A stretch of DNA of 64,000 nt from Seohaeicola_A nanhaiensis (GCF_042654245.1 NZ_JBHSGI010000024.1:434001-498000); one strand, 5' to 3'; shown: positions 23,827 to 33,157, counted from the stretch's first letter. The notes: generated by a model from the letters alone, not told the origin. Translations and numbers: made by a program.

Positions 23827-25512
23827 ATGACCGACCCCGACCGCTCTTTCCTGGCGACGCAGCGCGACCTGGCGGTGGTGGCGCTTCGGGACGGCTGGAC
23901 GGTGATGCTGCGGCGCGGGCCCAGTCAGGTGCAGTTCTGGTTCATCGCCCTGGTGATCGGGGTCTCTGCCGGCTTTGCCGCGCTGTTCTTCCGCAAAGGG
24001 ATCAACGCCCTGCAGGCGGCGCTTTACGGCACGGACGACGTGCAGTTCCTGCATTCCTACGCCAGTTCGCTGCCCTGGTACTGGATCCTGCTGCTGCCGG
24101 TCGCGGGCGGGCTGGTGGTGGGGCTGATCCTGCACTGGTTCACCCGCGACGGGCGCGCCCGGGGCGTGGCGGACGTGATCGAGGGCGCGGCGCTGCGCGA
24201 CGGCCGGGTCGAGACACGGGCGGGCCTCGCCTCGGCGCTGGCCTCGCTGGTGACGCTCTCTTCGGGCGGGTCCTCGGGGCGCGAGGGACCGGTGGTGCAT
24301 CTGGCGGGGGTGATCGCCACGGTGGTCAGCCGCAAGATCAACGCCGACGGGATCACCGGCCGCGATCTGCTGGGCTGCGCGGTGGCGGCGGCGGTCTCGG
24401 CCAGTTTCAACGCGCCGATCGCGGGGGCGCTGTTCGCGCTGGAGGTGGTGCTGCGCCACTTTGCCGTGCACGCCTTCGCGCCCATCGTCATCGCCTCGGT
24501 CGCGGGGACGGTGATCAACCGGCTGGAGTTCGGCGATGTGACCGAATTCGTGCTGACCACACCGGGGTCGCTGAAGTTCTATGTCGAGCTGCCGGCCTTC
24601 CTGATCCTGGGGCTGATCTGCGGCGTGGTCTCGGCGCTGCTGATGCGCGGGGTGTTCTGGGCCGAGGACATCGGGAGCTGGCTGCAGCGGCTGATCCGCC
24701 TGCCGGGCTGGTTGCGCCCGGCGGTCGCGGGGCTGCTGCTGGGAGGGATGGCGATCGGCTTTCCCCATATCATCGGGGTGGGCTACGAGACGACCTTCCG
24801 CGCGCTGTCGGGCGATCTCGTGCTGCACGAGGCCATCGTCTTTGCCATCCTCAAGGCGGTGGCGGTGGCGGTGACCTTCGGCGGGCGGATGGGCGGCGGC
24901 ATCTTCTCGCCCGCGCTGATGGTCGGGGCGCTGACCGGGCTGGCCTTCGGGCTGATCGCGACGGGGCTGCTGCCGCATGTCTCGGGGGCGCATACGCTGT
25001 ATGCCTTTGCCGGCATGGGCGCGGTGGCGGCGGCGGTGCTGGGCGCGCCGATCTCGACCACGCTGATCGTCTTCGAGCTGACCGGCGACTGGCAGATCGG
25101 CATCGCGGTGATGACCTCGGTCTCGCTGTCGACCGCGCTCGCCTCGCGGCTGGTGGACCGGTCGTTCTTCCTGACCCAGCTCGAGCGGCGGCACATCCAT
25201 CTGGCGGCGGGGCCGCAGGCCTACCTGCTGGCGATGTTCCGCGCCGGGGCGGTGATGCGGCCGCTGGGCGACGCGCGCGCGCCCGACCGCGCGGCGCTGG
25301 AGGCGCTGGCGGGCGAGGGGCTGAAGGTGGAGGCCTCCTCGACGCTGGAGGCGGCGATGGCGGTCTTCGAGCGCGACGACGTGCCCTGCCTCGCGGTGAT
25401 GATCCGCGACGCGGAGGGCGCCGAAGATCTGGTCGGCGCGCTGTTCCATGTCGATGCGCTGCGCGCCTACAACCGGGCGCTGGCGGCGACGGCGGCAGAA
25501 GAGCACAGCTGA
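23827..25512 (+). CDS. CLC-family chloride channel or transporter
   Basis: 561 aa polytopic membrane protein. The chloride-filter region GGSSGREGPVVHLAG carries gating Glu153, and GMGAVAAAVLGAPISTTLI is the later conserved region. The segment SFNAPIAGALFALEVVL aligns with the E. coli ClcA region around E202/E203, with Val207 in place of the proton glutamate. The N-terminal G-S-G-I-P filter motif is not seen; the corresponding place reads RGVADVIEGA. About 120 C-terminal residues after the membrane part resemble CBS-like regulatory sequence. It may therefore conduct chloride passively rather than exchange it for protons, which is inference. Confidence 0.9.
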   Translation: MTDPDRSFLATQRDLAVVALRDGWTVMLRRGPSQVQFWFIALVIGVSAGFAALFFRKGINALQAALYGTDDVQFLHSYASSLPWYWILLLPVAGGLVVGLILHWFTRDGRARGVADVIEGAALRDGRVETRAGLASALASLVTLSSGGSSGREGPVVHLAGVIATVVSRKINADGITGRDLLGCAVAAAVSASFNAPIAGALFALEVVLRHFAVHAFAPIVIASVAGTVINRLEFGDVTEFVLTTPGSLKFYVELPAFLILGLICGVVSALLMRGVFWAEDIGSWLQRLIRLPGWLRPAVAGLLLGGMAIGFPHIIGVGYETTFRALSGDLVLHEAIVFAILKAVAVAVTFGGRMGGGIFSPALMVGALTGLAFGLIATGLLPHVSGAHTLYAFAGMGAVAAAVLGAPISTTLIVFELTGDWQIGIAVMTSVSLSTALASRLVDRSFFLTQLERRHIHLAAGPQAYLLAMFRAGAVMRPLGDARAPDRAALEALAGEGLKVEASSTLEAAMAVFERDDVPCLAVMIRDAEGAEDLVGALFHVDALRAYNRALAATAAEEHS

Positions 25513-25518
25513 CGCTTT

Positions 25519-25623
25519 GGGGGCTTTGCCCCCGCCGCGCCTTCGGCGCGACTCCCCCAAGGTATTTTTCAACCAGAGAAATGGGAGGCGCCGCGCCGCT
25601 GGCTTCTCTGGTTCAAAAATACC
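25519..25623. repeat. GC-rich palindromic intergenic repeat with long inverted tail
   Basis: The element has a G-run hairpin (GGGGG 25519-25523 with CCCCC 25529-25533) and a CGCGCC-TTC-GGCGCG hairpin at 25536-25550. A large inverted repeat follows, with 20-base arms at 25561-25580 and 25604-25623, one mismatch and a 23-base centre. It lies between the convergent CLC and hyuB genes and may serve both as terminator. The layout resembles the repeat at 8974-9050. Confidence 0.8.
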
Positions 25624-25665
25624 TGCGCCGCAGGCATCGCGCGCAGCGCGATTTCCCGGTCGCCG

Positions 25666-27405
25666 TCAGCGCCGGCGCAGGGTCTGGGTTGCAACGCTGT
25701 TGATGCGGAGCGGGCTGCCGGTCAGCGCCACGCCGAAGAGATCGCGGGCCTGGTCGGGCGTGTAGCGGCCGAGGCGGGTGTCTTCCAGCACCGCCTCGGG
25801 CGCGCGGCGCAAGGGGTCGCCATAGCCGCCGCCACCGGGAGTCTGGACGCGGACGCGGTCGCCGGGGGCCATCGGGATGTCCTGTTCCTTCGACAGATGC
25901 GTGGGCGTGTAGGGCGTGCCGTTCTGCCAGACCGTCACGCGGTTCACCGCGCCGTCGCCGCCGCCGAGCGCGCCCTGGGGGCCGAAGCGGCCGTGGTCCA
26001 TGACGAAGCTGGCGCGAGCGGCGCCGCGCCGGAGTTCCACCTCGTAGTCGAGGCCGAAGCCACCGCGGTGCTGGCCCGCGCCGCCCGAGCCTTCGTGCAG
26101 GGCATAGCGGCGGTAGAGGACGGGGAAGGCCTGCTCCATGATTTCCACCGGGGGCGCCTTGGAGATGCCGATGGTGGAGCAGCCGTTGGCGAGCCCGTCG
26201 TGGTCGGCGTTGCCGCCGTAGCCGCCGCCGCTGATCTGATACATCACGAAATCGCGGCCGCGCGCCGGGTCGTGGCCGCCGAGCGCGAAGTTGCCGGAGG
26301 TACCGGCGGGCGCGGCGGTGACGCGGTCGGGCAGGGGGGCGACGAGGGCGGCGAAGACGGCTTCGGCGATGCGTTGGGAGACTTCGGCGGCGCAGCCGGA
26401 GACGGGGCGGGGGTATTTCGCGTCGAGGAAGGTGTTTTCGATGCCGGTGATGGTGAGGGGCTCGAAGGCCCCCGCGCTCATCGGGACCTCGGGGAAGATG
26501 TGGCGCATGGCGAGGTAGACGGCGGAGAAGGTCGTGGCGCGGACCGAGTTCATCGGGCCGGCGCAGGGGGCGGAGGAGCCGGCGAAATCGAAGGTGAGGT
26601 GGTCGTGGTCCTTGGTCACGGTGAGGCGAATGGCGAGCGGTTCGTTCACCACGCCGTCGCTGTCGATCCAGGCGGTGGATTGGAATTCTCCGTCGGGAAT
26701 GTCCGCGACGAAGGCGCGCATTTGCGTCGCGGCGCGGGTGCGCAGTTCGGCGATGGCGGCGCGCACGGTGTCGTCGCCGTAGCGGTCCAGGAGTTCGTTC
26801 AGGCGTGCTTCGCCGACGAGAAGGGCTGCGGCCTGGGCCTTGACGTCGCCGATGCGCTGGTCTGCGACGCGGATGTTGGAGCAGATGATGGCGAAGATCT
26901 CGGTGTCGAGCTGGCCCTGCTTGAACAGGCGGACCGGGGGCAGGCGCAGGCCTTCCTGTTCCACCGCAGTGGCCGAGGCGGAGAAGCCGCCGGGCACAGC
27001 GCCGCCGGTGTCGGGCCAGTGGCCGGTGTTGGAGAGCCAGCAGAAGATCTCGCCGTTGCGGTAGAAGGGGCGGGCGAAGCGGACGTCCATCAGGTGGGTG
27101 CCGCCGAGATAGGGGTCGTTGACGATATAGATGTCGTCGGGCTGCGGCGCGGCGGTTTCGCCGCTGGCGATGCGCTCGATCAGGATGCGGGTGGAGTATT
27201 GCATCGTGCCAACGAAGACCGGCAGGCCCTGCGAGCCCTGCGCGATCAGCGAACCGTCCTCGGCGGAATAGATGCCATCGGAACGGTCATTGGCCTCGGC
27301 GATCACCGGGGAGAAGGCGGCGCGGGAGAAGGAGAGGTCCATCTCGTCGCAGACCTGCTGCAGGCCGGCCTGGATGACCGAGAGGGTGATCGGGTCGAGG
27401 GTCAT
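25666..27405 (-). CDS. hyuB: hydantoinase/oxoprolinase subunit B
   Basis: 579 aa HyuB-type subunit of an ATP-dependent hydantoinase or 5-oxoprolinase. Family signs: DPITLSVIQAGLQQVCDEM at the start, SRAAFSPVIAEANDRSDGIY, DDIYIVNDPYLGGTHLMDV (about 90) and GGGGYGDPLRRAPE at the C-terminus. The ATG at 27405 overlaps the end of hyuA by 4 bases, giving tight coupling. The substrate (N-methylhydantoin, hydantoin or 5-oxoproline) cannot be read from the sequence. Confidence 0.9.
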   Translation of the reverse strand: MTLDPITLSVIQAGLQQVCDEMDLSFSRAAFSPVIAEANDRSDGIYSAEDGSLIAQGSQGLPVFVGTMQYSTRILIERIASGETAAPQPDDIYIVNDPYLGGTHLMDVRFARPFYRNGEIFCWLSNTGHWPDTGGAVPGGFSASATAVEQEGLRLPPVRLFKQGQLDTEIFAIICSNIRVADQRIGDVKAQAAALLVGEARLNELLDRYGDDTVRAAIAELRTRAATQMRAFVADIPDGEFQSTAWIDSDGVVNEPLAIRLTVTKDHDHLTFDFAGSSAPCAGPMNSVRATTFSAVYLAMRHIFPEVPMSAGAFEPLTITGIENTFLDAKYPRPVSGCAAEVSQRIAEAVFAALVAPLPDRVTAAPAGTSGNFALGGHDPARGRDFVMYQISGGGYGGNADHDGLANGCSTIGISKAPPVEIMEQAFPVLYRRYALHEGSGGAGQHRGGFGLDYEVELRRGAARASFVMDHGRFGPQGALGGGDGAVNRVTVWQNGTPYTPTHLSKEQDIPMAPGDRVRVQTPGGGGYGDPLRRAPEAVLEDTRLGRYTPDQARDLFGVALTGSPLRINSVATQTLRRR

Positions 27406-29450
27406 CGCGCGACCTCCACGATGAGATTGCCGCCGGCGTCGGTGGTCACGCGGTCGCCGGGTTCGATGAGGATCGTCGTGTCCATCTGCTGGATCACGGC
27501 CGGGCCGGTGAGTGTGGCATCGGCGGGCAGGTGGTCGCGCCAGTAGACCGGGGTGTCGTGCCAGTCGTCGAAGAAGACGGGACGGCGGGTCAGCTGGGCC
27601 TCTTGCAGGGTCGCCTTGCGCTCTTCGGGGGCGATCAGGGTGGCGAGGTCGATTTCGGGGCGGGTGCCGATCACCGAGCAGTTGGCGTTGACGAGGTTGG
27701 CGCGGATTTCGGGCAGGTCGACGCGGAAGCGGCGGAAATAGGCCTCTTCGAACAGGCGTTGCAGGGTCTCGGTATCGACATCGGGGCGGTCGAGCGGGAC
27801 GCGCAGGAGGTGAGTCTGGCCGATGAACTGCATGTCGACGGAATAGAGGCGGCGGATGGCGGCGGCCTCGATGTTCTCGCGCGCGATCAGCGCCTCGCCC
27901 TCGGCGGTCTGGGCGGCGAAGACGGCGTGCAGGCGGGCGGGGTCGAGCCGGGCGAGGGGCGTGTTGAGCGTCTGCACGAAGTCGTGGCGCAGGTCGGCGA
28001 CGAGGCAGCCGATGGCGTTGGTGATGCCGGGGCGGCAGGGGACGAGGACGCGGGGGATGCCGAGTTCCTTGGCCAGCGCGGAGGCGTGCAGGGGGCCGGC
28101 GCCGCCGAAGGCGAAGAGGGCGAAGTCGCGCGGGTCGGCGCCGAGGGAGAGCGAGACCATGCGGATTGCGCCGGCCATCTTGAGGTTGGCGATGCGGATC
28201 ACCGCCGCCGCCGCGCGGGTGGCGTCGAGCGACAGCGGTTTTCCCAGCCTGTCGTCGAAGATGGCGCGCACGGTGTCGAGCGAGGTGCCTTCCACCGAGG
28301 CGAGGCGGGTCGGGTCGAGCCGGCCCAGCAGCATGTTGGCGTCGGAGATGGTGGGTTCGGTCCCGCCCCGGCCATAGCAGATGGGGCCGGGGGTGGCGCC
28401 GGCGCTTTCGGGGCCGACCTCCAGCAGGCCGGCCTGATTGACGCGGGCGATCGAGCCGCCGCCGGCGCCGACGGTGCGCACGTCGACCATGGGGACGTGG
28501 ATCGGCATGGCGTATTCGATCTCAATTTCATTCGAGACCGTCGGTTCGGCGTTGCGGATCAGGGCGACATCGGTGGAGGTGCCGCCCATGTCGTAGGTGA
28601 TGAGGTTGCCGATGCCGGCCTGCCGCCCGGTGTAGGCGGCGGCCATGACGCCGGAGGCGGGGCCGGACATGACGGTCTTAGCGGCCTCTTCGGCGACGCG
28701 GGCGGCCGAGACCATGCCGCCGTTGCCGTTCATCACCAGCACCTCGCCGGTGTAGCCCGCCGTGGCCAGTTCCGAGGTCAGGCGGCGGATGTAGCGGGCG
28801 ATCAGGGGCTGGACCGAGGCGTTGACGGCGGCGGTGACGCCGCGTTCGAATTCGCGAGATTCCGAGAGCAGGGCATGGCCCATGGTGATGTAGTCGTTGG
28901 GCCAGATCGCGCGCAGGATTTCGGCGGCGCGCAGCTCGTGGGCGGGGTTCGCGTAGGCGTGCAGGAAGTGGATGACGACGGAGTCGCAGCCCTCGGCGAT
29001 CAGCCGCTCGCCGGCGGCCCTGACGGCGTCTTCGTCCAGCGGAGTGAGGACTTCGCCGGCGGCATCCATGCGCTCGGGAACCTCGAGGCGCAGGTCGCGG
29101 GGGATCAGGGGGCGGAATTCGCCCTTCATCCCGTAGGCCTGCGGCCTTGTACGGCGGCCGAGTTCGAGCACGTCGCGGAAGCCCAGGGTGGTGATGAGGC
29201 CGGTTTTCGCCAGCTTGCGTTCCAGCACGGCGTTGGTCGTGGTGGTGGTGCCGTGGACGATGAGGCCGAGGGCGGGCAGGTCGCAGCCCGCCGCGCGCAG
29301 GGCGTTCAGGACGCCGAAGGCCTGGTTGTCGAGCGTGCTCGGGACCTTGGCGAGGCGGACGCGGCCGGTGGCCGGGTCAAGCTCGACCAGATCGGTGAAG
29401 GTGCCCCCGACATCGACTCCGACAATCGCGCCGGCGGACTGATGTGCCAT
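27402..29450 (-). CDS. hyuA: hydantoinase/oxoprolinase subunit A
   Basis: 682 aa ATP-binding HyuA subunit with an actin-like fold: VGVDVGGTFTDLVELD at residues 10-25, VHGTTTTTNAVLERK near 74, VMSGPASGVMAAAY and YDMGGTSTDVALI near 260-290, and FGGAGPLHASALAKELG near 440. The frame starts at 29480, but ATG 29450 (Met-Ala-His-Gln) with a nearby GGAG is preferred. It forms an operon with hyuB. No racemase, carbamoylase or permease gene lies beside it, so its pathway is open; 5-oxoproline or creatinine-derived N-methylhydantoin are known substrates of relatives. Confidence 0.9.
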   Translation of the reverse strand: MAHQSAGAIVGVDVGGTFTDLVELDPATGRVRLAKVPSTLDNQAFGVLNALRAAGCDLPALGLIVHGTTTTTNAVLERKLAKTGLITTLGFRDVLELGRRTRPQAYGMKGEFRPLIPRDLRLEVPERMDAAGEVLTPLDEDAVRAAGERLIAEGCDSVVIHFLHAYANPAHELRAAEILRAIWPNDYITMGHALLSESREFERGVTAAVNASVQPLIARYIRRLTSELATAGYTGEVLVMNGNGGMVSAARVAEEAAKTVMSGPASGVMAAAYTGRQAGIGNLITYDMGGTSTDVALIRNAEPTVSNEIEIEYAMPIHVPMVDVRTVGAGGGSIARVNQAGLLEVGPESAGATPGPICYGRGGTEPTISDANMLLGRLDPTRLASVEGTSLDTVRAIFDDRLGKPLSLDATRAAAAVIRIANLKMAGAIRMVSLSLGADPRDFALFAFGGAGPLHASALAKELGIPRVLVPCRPGITNAIGCLVADLRHDFVQTLNTPLARLDPARLHAVFAAQTAEGEALIARENIEAAAIRRLYSVDMQFIGQTHLLRVPLDRPDVDTETLQRLFEEAYFRRFRVDLPEIRANLVNANCSVIGTRPEIDLATLIAPEERKATLQEAQLTRRPVFFDDWHDTPVYWRDHLPADATLTGPAVIQQMDTTILIEPGDRVTTDAGGNLIVEVAR

Positions 29451-29506
29451 GACCGCTCCGGTAAAATCATTCGTATGCAAACATTCTTCGCAAATGGGCC
29501 GTCAAG

Positions 29507-30286
29507 TCAACGGACGTCGATCAGGGCGATGGCGCCGACCGGCTTGCCGCCCGCATGGATCGCGCGGTGGTCGTGGGTGTTGAGGATGACCTGGATGATG
29601 TGCTGGCCGACCGGCAGCGCGCCGATATGGGCGATGGGGCCATACATGCGTTCGAGCTTGAGCCCGTCGAGATAGAGGTGGGCGTGGCCCTGGCCGGGGA
29701 CGTTTTCGCCGTCGACGCCGGTTTCGGTCAGCTGGAAGGCGCCGGTGTCGAGCTTGATGGTCCAGCCGTCGCCTTCGGGGCGAAGGTCCATCATCACCTT
29801 GGGCGCCACCTCGATCGGGCCGAGATCCAGCGTGCGGTCCATGCCGTGGGCGGCGTGGTCGTTGGGATCGGGGGCCGAGATGCGGGCGCGGGTCGTGATG
29901 TCGCCGGCGGTGTCGAAATGCAGGGTGAGGGGAATCAGCCGGCCCTCGGCCGGGTCGCCGGTGAGGCCGGAGAGGCGCAGGTGCGCGCCGTCCATCGCGA
30001 GCAGGGGTGTGCCGTCGGCCGGGATCGGCAGGCCTTCGGGCGTGGTGCCGCCGGTGATGGCGACCGAGGTGGCCTCGTCCGAGCGGGCGCCGGTCAGGCG
30101 GTCGGGGCCGCCGCGGTTCTCGATGCGCATGGTCACGGCGAAGCTGCCCGGCTCGGTTGCAAGCGGGATGGCAACGGCGGAGGAGAGCAGGGGGGCGGGT
30201 CCGTTGCCCGAGGGCCAAAGGAGATAGGCGCCGGTCAGAACGGCGATGGCCATTGCCAGAATGGCCAGCAGTTTTGCGACTTTCAT
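29507..30286 (-). CDS. membrane-anchored PCu(A)C-like copper-binding protein with extra C-terminal domain
   Basis: 259 aa protein with an N-terminal membrane anchor or signal (LLAILAMAIAVLTGAYLLW). A PCu(A)C-like domain follows at about residues 35-125: AVTMRIENRGGPDRLTG, then LAMDGAHLRLSGLTGD and GRLIPLTLHF. These carry Met and His residues in the order expected for copper ligands, though the usual His-x-Met pair is not intact. A second domain of about 130 residues ends in GHAHLYLDGLKLERMYG and VILNTHDHRAIHAGG, rich in His. ATG 30286 is preferred, with GGAGCAAGGG before it. Metal delivery in the periplasm is plausible, but the identification is moderate. Confidence 0.65.
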   Translation of the reverse strand: MKVAKLLAILAMAIAVLTGAYLLWPSGNGPAPLLSSAVAIPLATEPGSFAVTMRIENRGGPDRLTGARSDEATSVAITGGTTPEGLPIPADGTPLLAMDGAHLRLSGLTGDPAEGRLIPLTLHFDTAGDITTRARISAPDPNDHAAHGMDRTLDLGPIEVAPKVMMDLRPEGDGWTIKLDTGAFQLTETGVDGENVPGQGHAHLYLDGLKLERMYGPIAHIGALPVGQHIIQVILNTHDHRAIHAGGKPVGAIALIDVR

Positions 30287-30317
30287 CCCTTGCTCCGGCG
30301 GGTAGAGTGGTGCCGCC

Positions 30318-31709
30318 ATGACTGTCACTCAAGATTTCCTGTTGCGCAAGCGGGGGTTGCTTGCTTTTGCGCTGCTTTCGCCGGGCGCGGCGCGGGCCCA
30401 TGCCTCGGAACAGGGGTTCGTGCTGCTGTTGCCGACCGATGTCTATATCGCCGCGGGATCGGCCAGCGTGGCGGCGACGGTGGTCTTGCTGGCGCTGCTG
30501 CCCGAGGCCTGGCTGGCGCGCGCCTTCGCGCCGCTGCGGATGGGGCGGGGGCGGCGAGACGGCTGGGCGCTGGCGACGAGCTGGGCCGGGTTCGCGGTGC
30601 TGATGGCGCTGCTGTGGGCCGGGGTGGCGGGGGCGCGCGATCCGCTGGCGAACCCGCTGCCGCTGGCGGTCTGGACGGTCTGGTGGATCGCCTTCACGGC
30701 GGTGGTCGGGCTGGTCGGAGACATCTGGGCCTGGGTCAACCCCTGGCGGGGGCCGGTGCTGATGATGCGGGCGCTGGGCTTGCGGACCTCGTGGCATCTG
30801 TCGCGCCGCGTTGCGCCCTGGGTCGCGCTGGCGGGGTTCCTGGCCTTCACCGGGTTCCTGCTGGCGGATCCGGCGCCGTTCGATCCGGCGCGGCTGGCGC
30901 GGGTGGCGGGGCTTTATTGGCTGGCGGCCTTTCTGGGCGCGCTGGCCTTCGGGCCGCGATTCCTTCTGCGGGGCGAGCCGTTCGGCGTGTTCTTCCGGGC
31001 CTACGGGCAGCTGGGGCTGATCGCGCGGGGGCGGATCGGGCTGTGGGGCTGGCAAATCCTGCGCGCCCCTGCGCCGCCGCTGGGGCTGGCGCTGTTCCTT
31101 GTGGCGATGCTGGGCAGCGGCAGTTTCGACGGGCTGAACGAGACCTTCTGGTGGCTGGCGCGGATCGGGATCAATCCGCTGGAGTTTCCGGGGCGGTCGG
31201 TGGTGATCGTGCCCAGCCTTGCCGGGCTGCTGGCGGCCAATCTGGCGCTGGCGCTGGCCTTTGCGCTGGTGGTGCGGGCGGGCATCGCGCTGGCCGGGGG
31301 CGGCATGGGATGGGCGGAGGGTTTCTGCCGGTTCGCGCCGGCGCTGTTGCCCATCGCGCTGGGCTATCACGTGGCGCATTACCTGACCGCGCTGCTGGTC
31401 GACGGGCAATATGCGCTGATCGCGGCAAGCGATCCCTTTGCGCGGGGCTGGGATCTGCTGGGGCTGGGGCGGTTCCAGGTGACGACGGGGTTCTTCAATA
31501 CGCAGGACAGCGTGCGCGCGATCTTCCTGACGCAGGCGGGGGCGGTGGTGGCCGGGCACATGCTGTCGATCGTGCTGGCCCATGCCATCGCGGCGCGGCA
31601 GTTTCCCACGCGGCGGCGCGCGGTGCTGAGCCAGTTGCCGGTGGCGGCCTTCATGGTGGCCTATACGCTGTTCGGGCTGTGGCTGCTGGCCTCACCGCGC
31701 GGGGCGTGA
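30318..31709 (+). CDS. polytopic membrane protein of unknown function
   Basis: 463 aa integral membrane protein with roughly ten to twelve hydrophobic segments, for example VAATVVLLALLPEAWL, WAGFAVLMALLWAGVAG, WIAFTAVVGLVGDIWAW and ALLPIALGYHVAHYLTALL. The conserved-looking loops DIWAWVNPWRGP, FNTQDSVRAIF and GYHVAHY resemble proteins that I recall being labelled fenitrothion hydrolase-like, but I cannot confirm this. It starts at ATG 30318, only 31 bases from the divergent PCu(A)C-like gene, so a shared promoter region is likely. No catalytic motif is clear. Confidence 0.6.
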   Translation: MTVTQDFLLRKRGLLAFALLSPGAARAHASEQGFVLLLPTDVYIAAGSASVAATVVLLALLPEAWLARAFAPLRMGRGRRDGWALATSWAGFAVLMALLWAGVAGARDPLANPLPLAVWTVWWIAFTAVVGLVGDIWAWVNPWRGPVLMMRALGLRTSWHLSRRVAPWVALAGFLAFTGFLLADPAPFDPARLARVAGLYWLAAFLGALAFGPRFLLRGEPFGVFFRAYGQLGLIARGRIGLWGWQILRAPAPPLGLALFLVAMLGSGSFDGLNETFWWLARIGINPLEFPGRSVVIVPSLAGLLAANLALALAFALVVRAGIALAGGGMGWAEGFCRFAPALLPIALGYHVAHYLTALLVDGQYALIAASDPFARGWDLLGLGRFQVTTGFFNTQDSVRAIFLTQAGAVVAGHMLSIVLAHAIAARQFPTRRRAVLSQLPVAAFMVAYTLFGLWLLASPRGA

Positions 31710-31843
31710 GCGATGAGCGTGCAGGCGGTGCGCGCGGGCGGGAGACGTAAGGGAAAGTGCTGGACAGAGCGGCGGACGCCTTGCAGAGTCATTCCAATTG
31801 CCGCCCCGGCACCGGGGCGCATCACAGACCAAGGGGGCCCCTC

Positions 31844-33115
31844 ATGTCGAAGCTGATCCAACCGAACCGGCGCACGGCGCTGAAGACCATCGCAGGGGCG
31901 GCGACGCTGCCGCTGTGGGCGCGCTATGCGCAGGCGCAGTCCGCGGCGCCGATCAAGATCGGGTTCCAGGTGCATTCCACCGGCATCGGCGCGGCCTACG
32001 GGCGCTGGTACAGCCGCACGACCGAGGCGGCGGTGAAGAAGATCAACGACGAGGGCGGGATCAACGGCCGGATGGTCGAGATCGTGGCCGAGGACGATGG
32101 CACCGATCCCAAGCGCGGGGCCGAGGTGATCGAGAAGTTCGCGAGCCAGCACAAGTGCGACATCGCCTATGGCACGCTGTTCAGCCATGTGGTCATCGGC
32201 TCGGCGCCGCGGGCGGGGGAGCTGAAGCTGCCGTATTTCGTGGTGTCGGAAGGCCATCACGTGGCGAGCGGGATGCTGAACCGCTATACGCTGCAGCCGG
32301 GCATCACCGACGTGAAGAGCCAGGTGCAGGCGATGGCGCCCTATATCACCGGGACGCTGGGCAAGAAGGTGACGATGATCTATCCGGACTACGGGTTCGG
32401 CTACGATCACCGCGACAACCTGGTGCCGGCGATCCAGGCCTCGGGCGGTGAGGTGGTGGCGCAGATCGCGATTCCGCCGACCGAGACCAGCTTTACCAAG
32501 TATTTCCCGAAGATCCCGCGCGACACCGAGGTGATCTATCACGTGATGGTCGGGCCTGCCGTGCTGACCTTCGTGAAGGAGATGGGCGAGTTCTTCGGGC
32601 CGTCGCGGCCGGAGATCTTCGGGTTCATCGACAGCCTGGAGGCGGTCGATCTTGCCTCGCCCGGGCTGGAGTTCCTGGAGGGAACCTATTTCTGGGAGGG
32701 CAATCCGCGCTATGCGCAGGAGGGCCAGAGCGAGTTCGACAAGGCCTATCGCGCCGCCGTCGGGGTGGATGACAACGGCGCCTCGCTGAGCGATCCGAAG
32801 GACGTCTCGACCTATGCGCATATGTTCGGCTGCTGGGAAACGCTGCATGTGATCAAGGAGGCGATGGAGGCATCGGGCTATGCCGGGCCGGAGGATCGCG
32901 CCAAGCTGATCGAAGCGGTGGAGGCGATGACCGAGATGCCGGAATCGGCGGCGCATCCGCAGGGGGCGAAGCTGTTCAACGGCAAGACGCACCAGGTCTT
33001 CGGGCATCAGTACATCTCGCAGGTCAATGGGGGGAAGCTGGTGCTGAAGCATACCACCTCGATCGAGGATACGCTGTATCCGGACGAGGCGGACTACACC
33101 ACGCAGGCCTTCTGA
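31844..33115 (+). CDS. ABC transporter periplasmic substrate-binding protein (branched-chain amino acid/urea type)
   Basis: 423 aa type I periplasmic binding protein. The N-terminus has twin arginines (NRRTALKTIAGAATLP) and ends AQAQSAAPIKIGF, consistent with Tat or Sec export. Fold signatures are GINGRMVEIVAEDDGTDPKRG (in two parts), IAYGTLFSHVVIGSAPRAGE and VTMIYPDYGFGYDHRDNLVPA. ATG 31844 follows AAGGGGG. No permease or ATPase genes lie next to it, so it is an orphan or uses a remote transporter. A clear terminator follows 42 bases after the stop. Confidence 0.85.
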   Translation: MSKLIQPNRRTALKTIAGAATLPLWARYAQAQSAAPIKIGFQVHSTGIGAAYGRWYSRTTEAAVKKINDEGGINGRMVEIVAEDDGTDPKRGAEVIEKFASQHKCDIAYGTLFSHVVIGSAPRAGELKLPYFVVSEGHHVASGMLNRYTLQPGITDVKSQVQAMAPYITGTLGKKVTMIYPDYGFGYDHRDNLVPAIQASGGEVVAQIAIPPTETSFTKYFPKIPRDTEVIYHVMVGPAVLTFVKEMGEFFGPSRPEIFGFIDSLEAVDLASPGLEFLEGTYFWEGNPRYAQEGQSEFDKAYRAAVGVDDNGASLSDPKDVSTYAHMFGCWETLHVIKEAMEASGYAGPEDRAKLIEAVEAMTEMPESAAHPQGAKLFNGKTHQVFGHQYISQVNGGKLVLKHTTSIEDTLYPDEADYTTQAF

Positions 33116-33157
33116 CGCGCCCCGTCGTGAGGGTAAAGTGTTAACGACCTCGACCGA

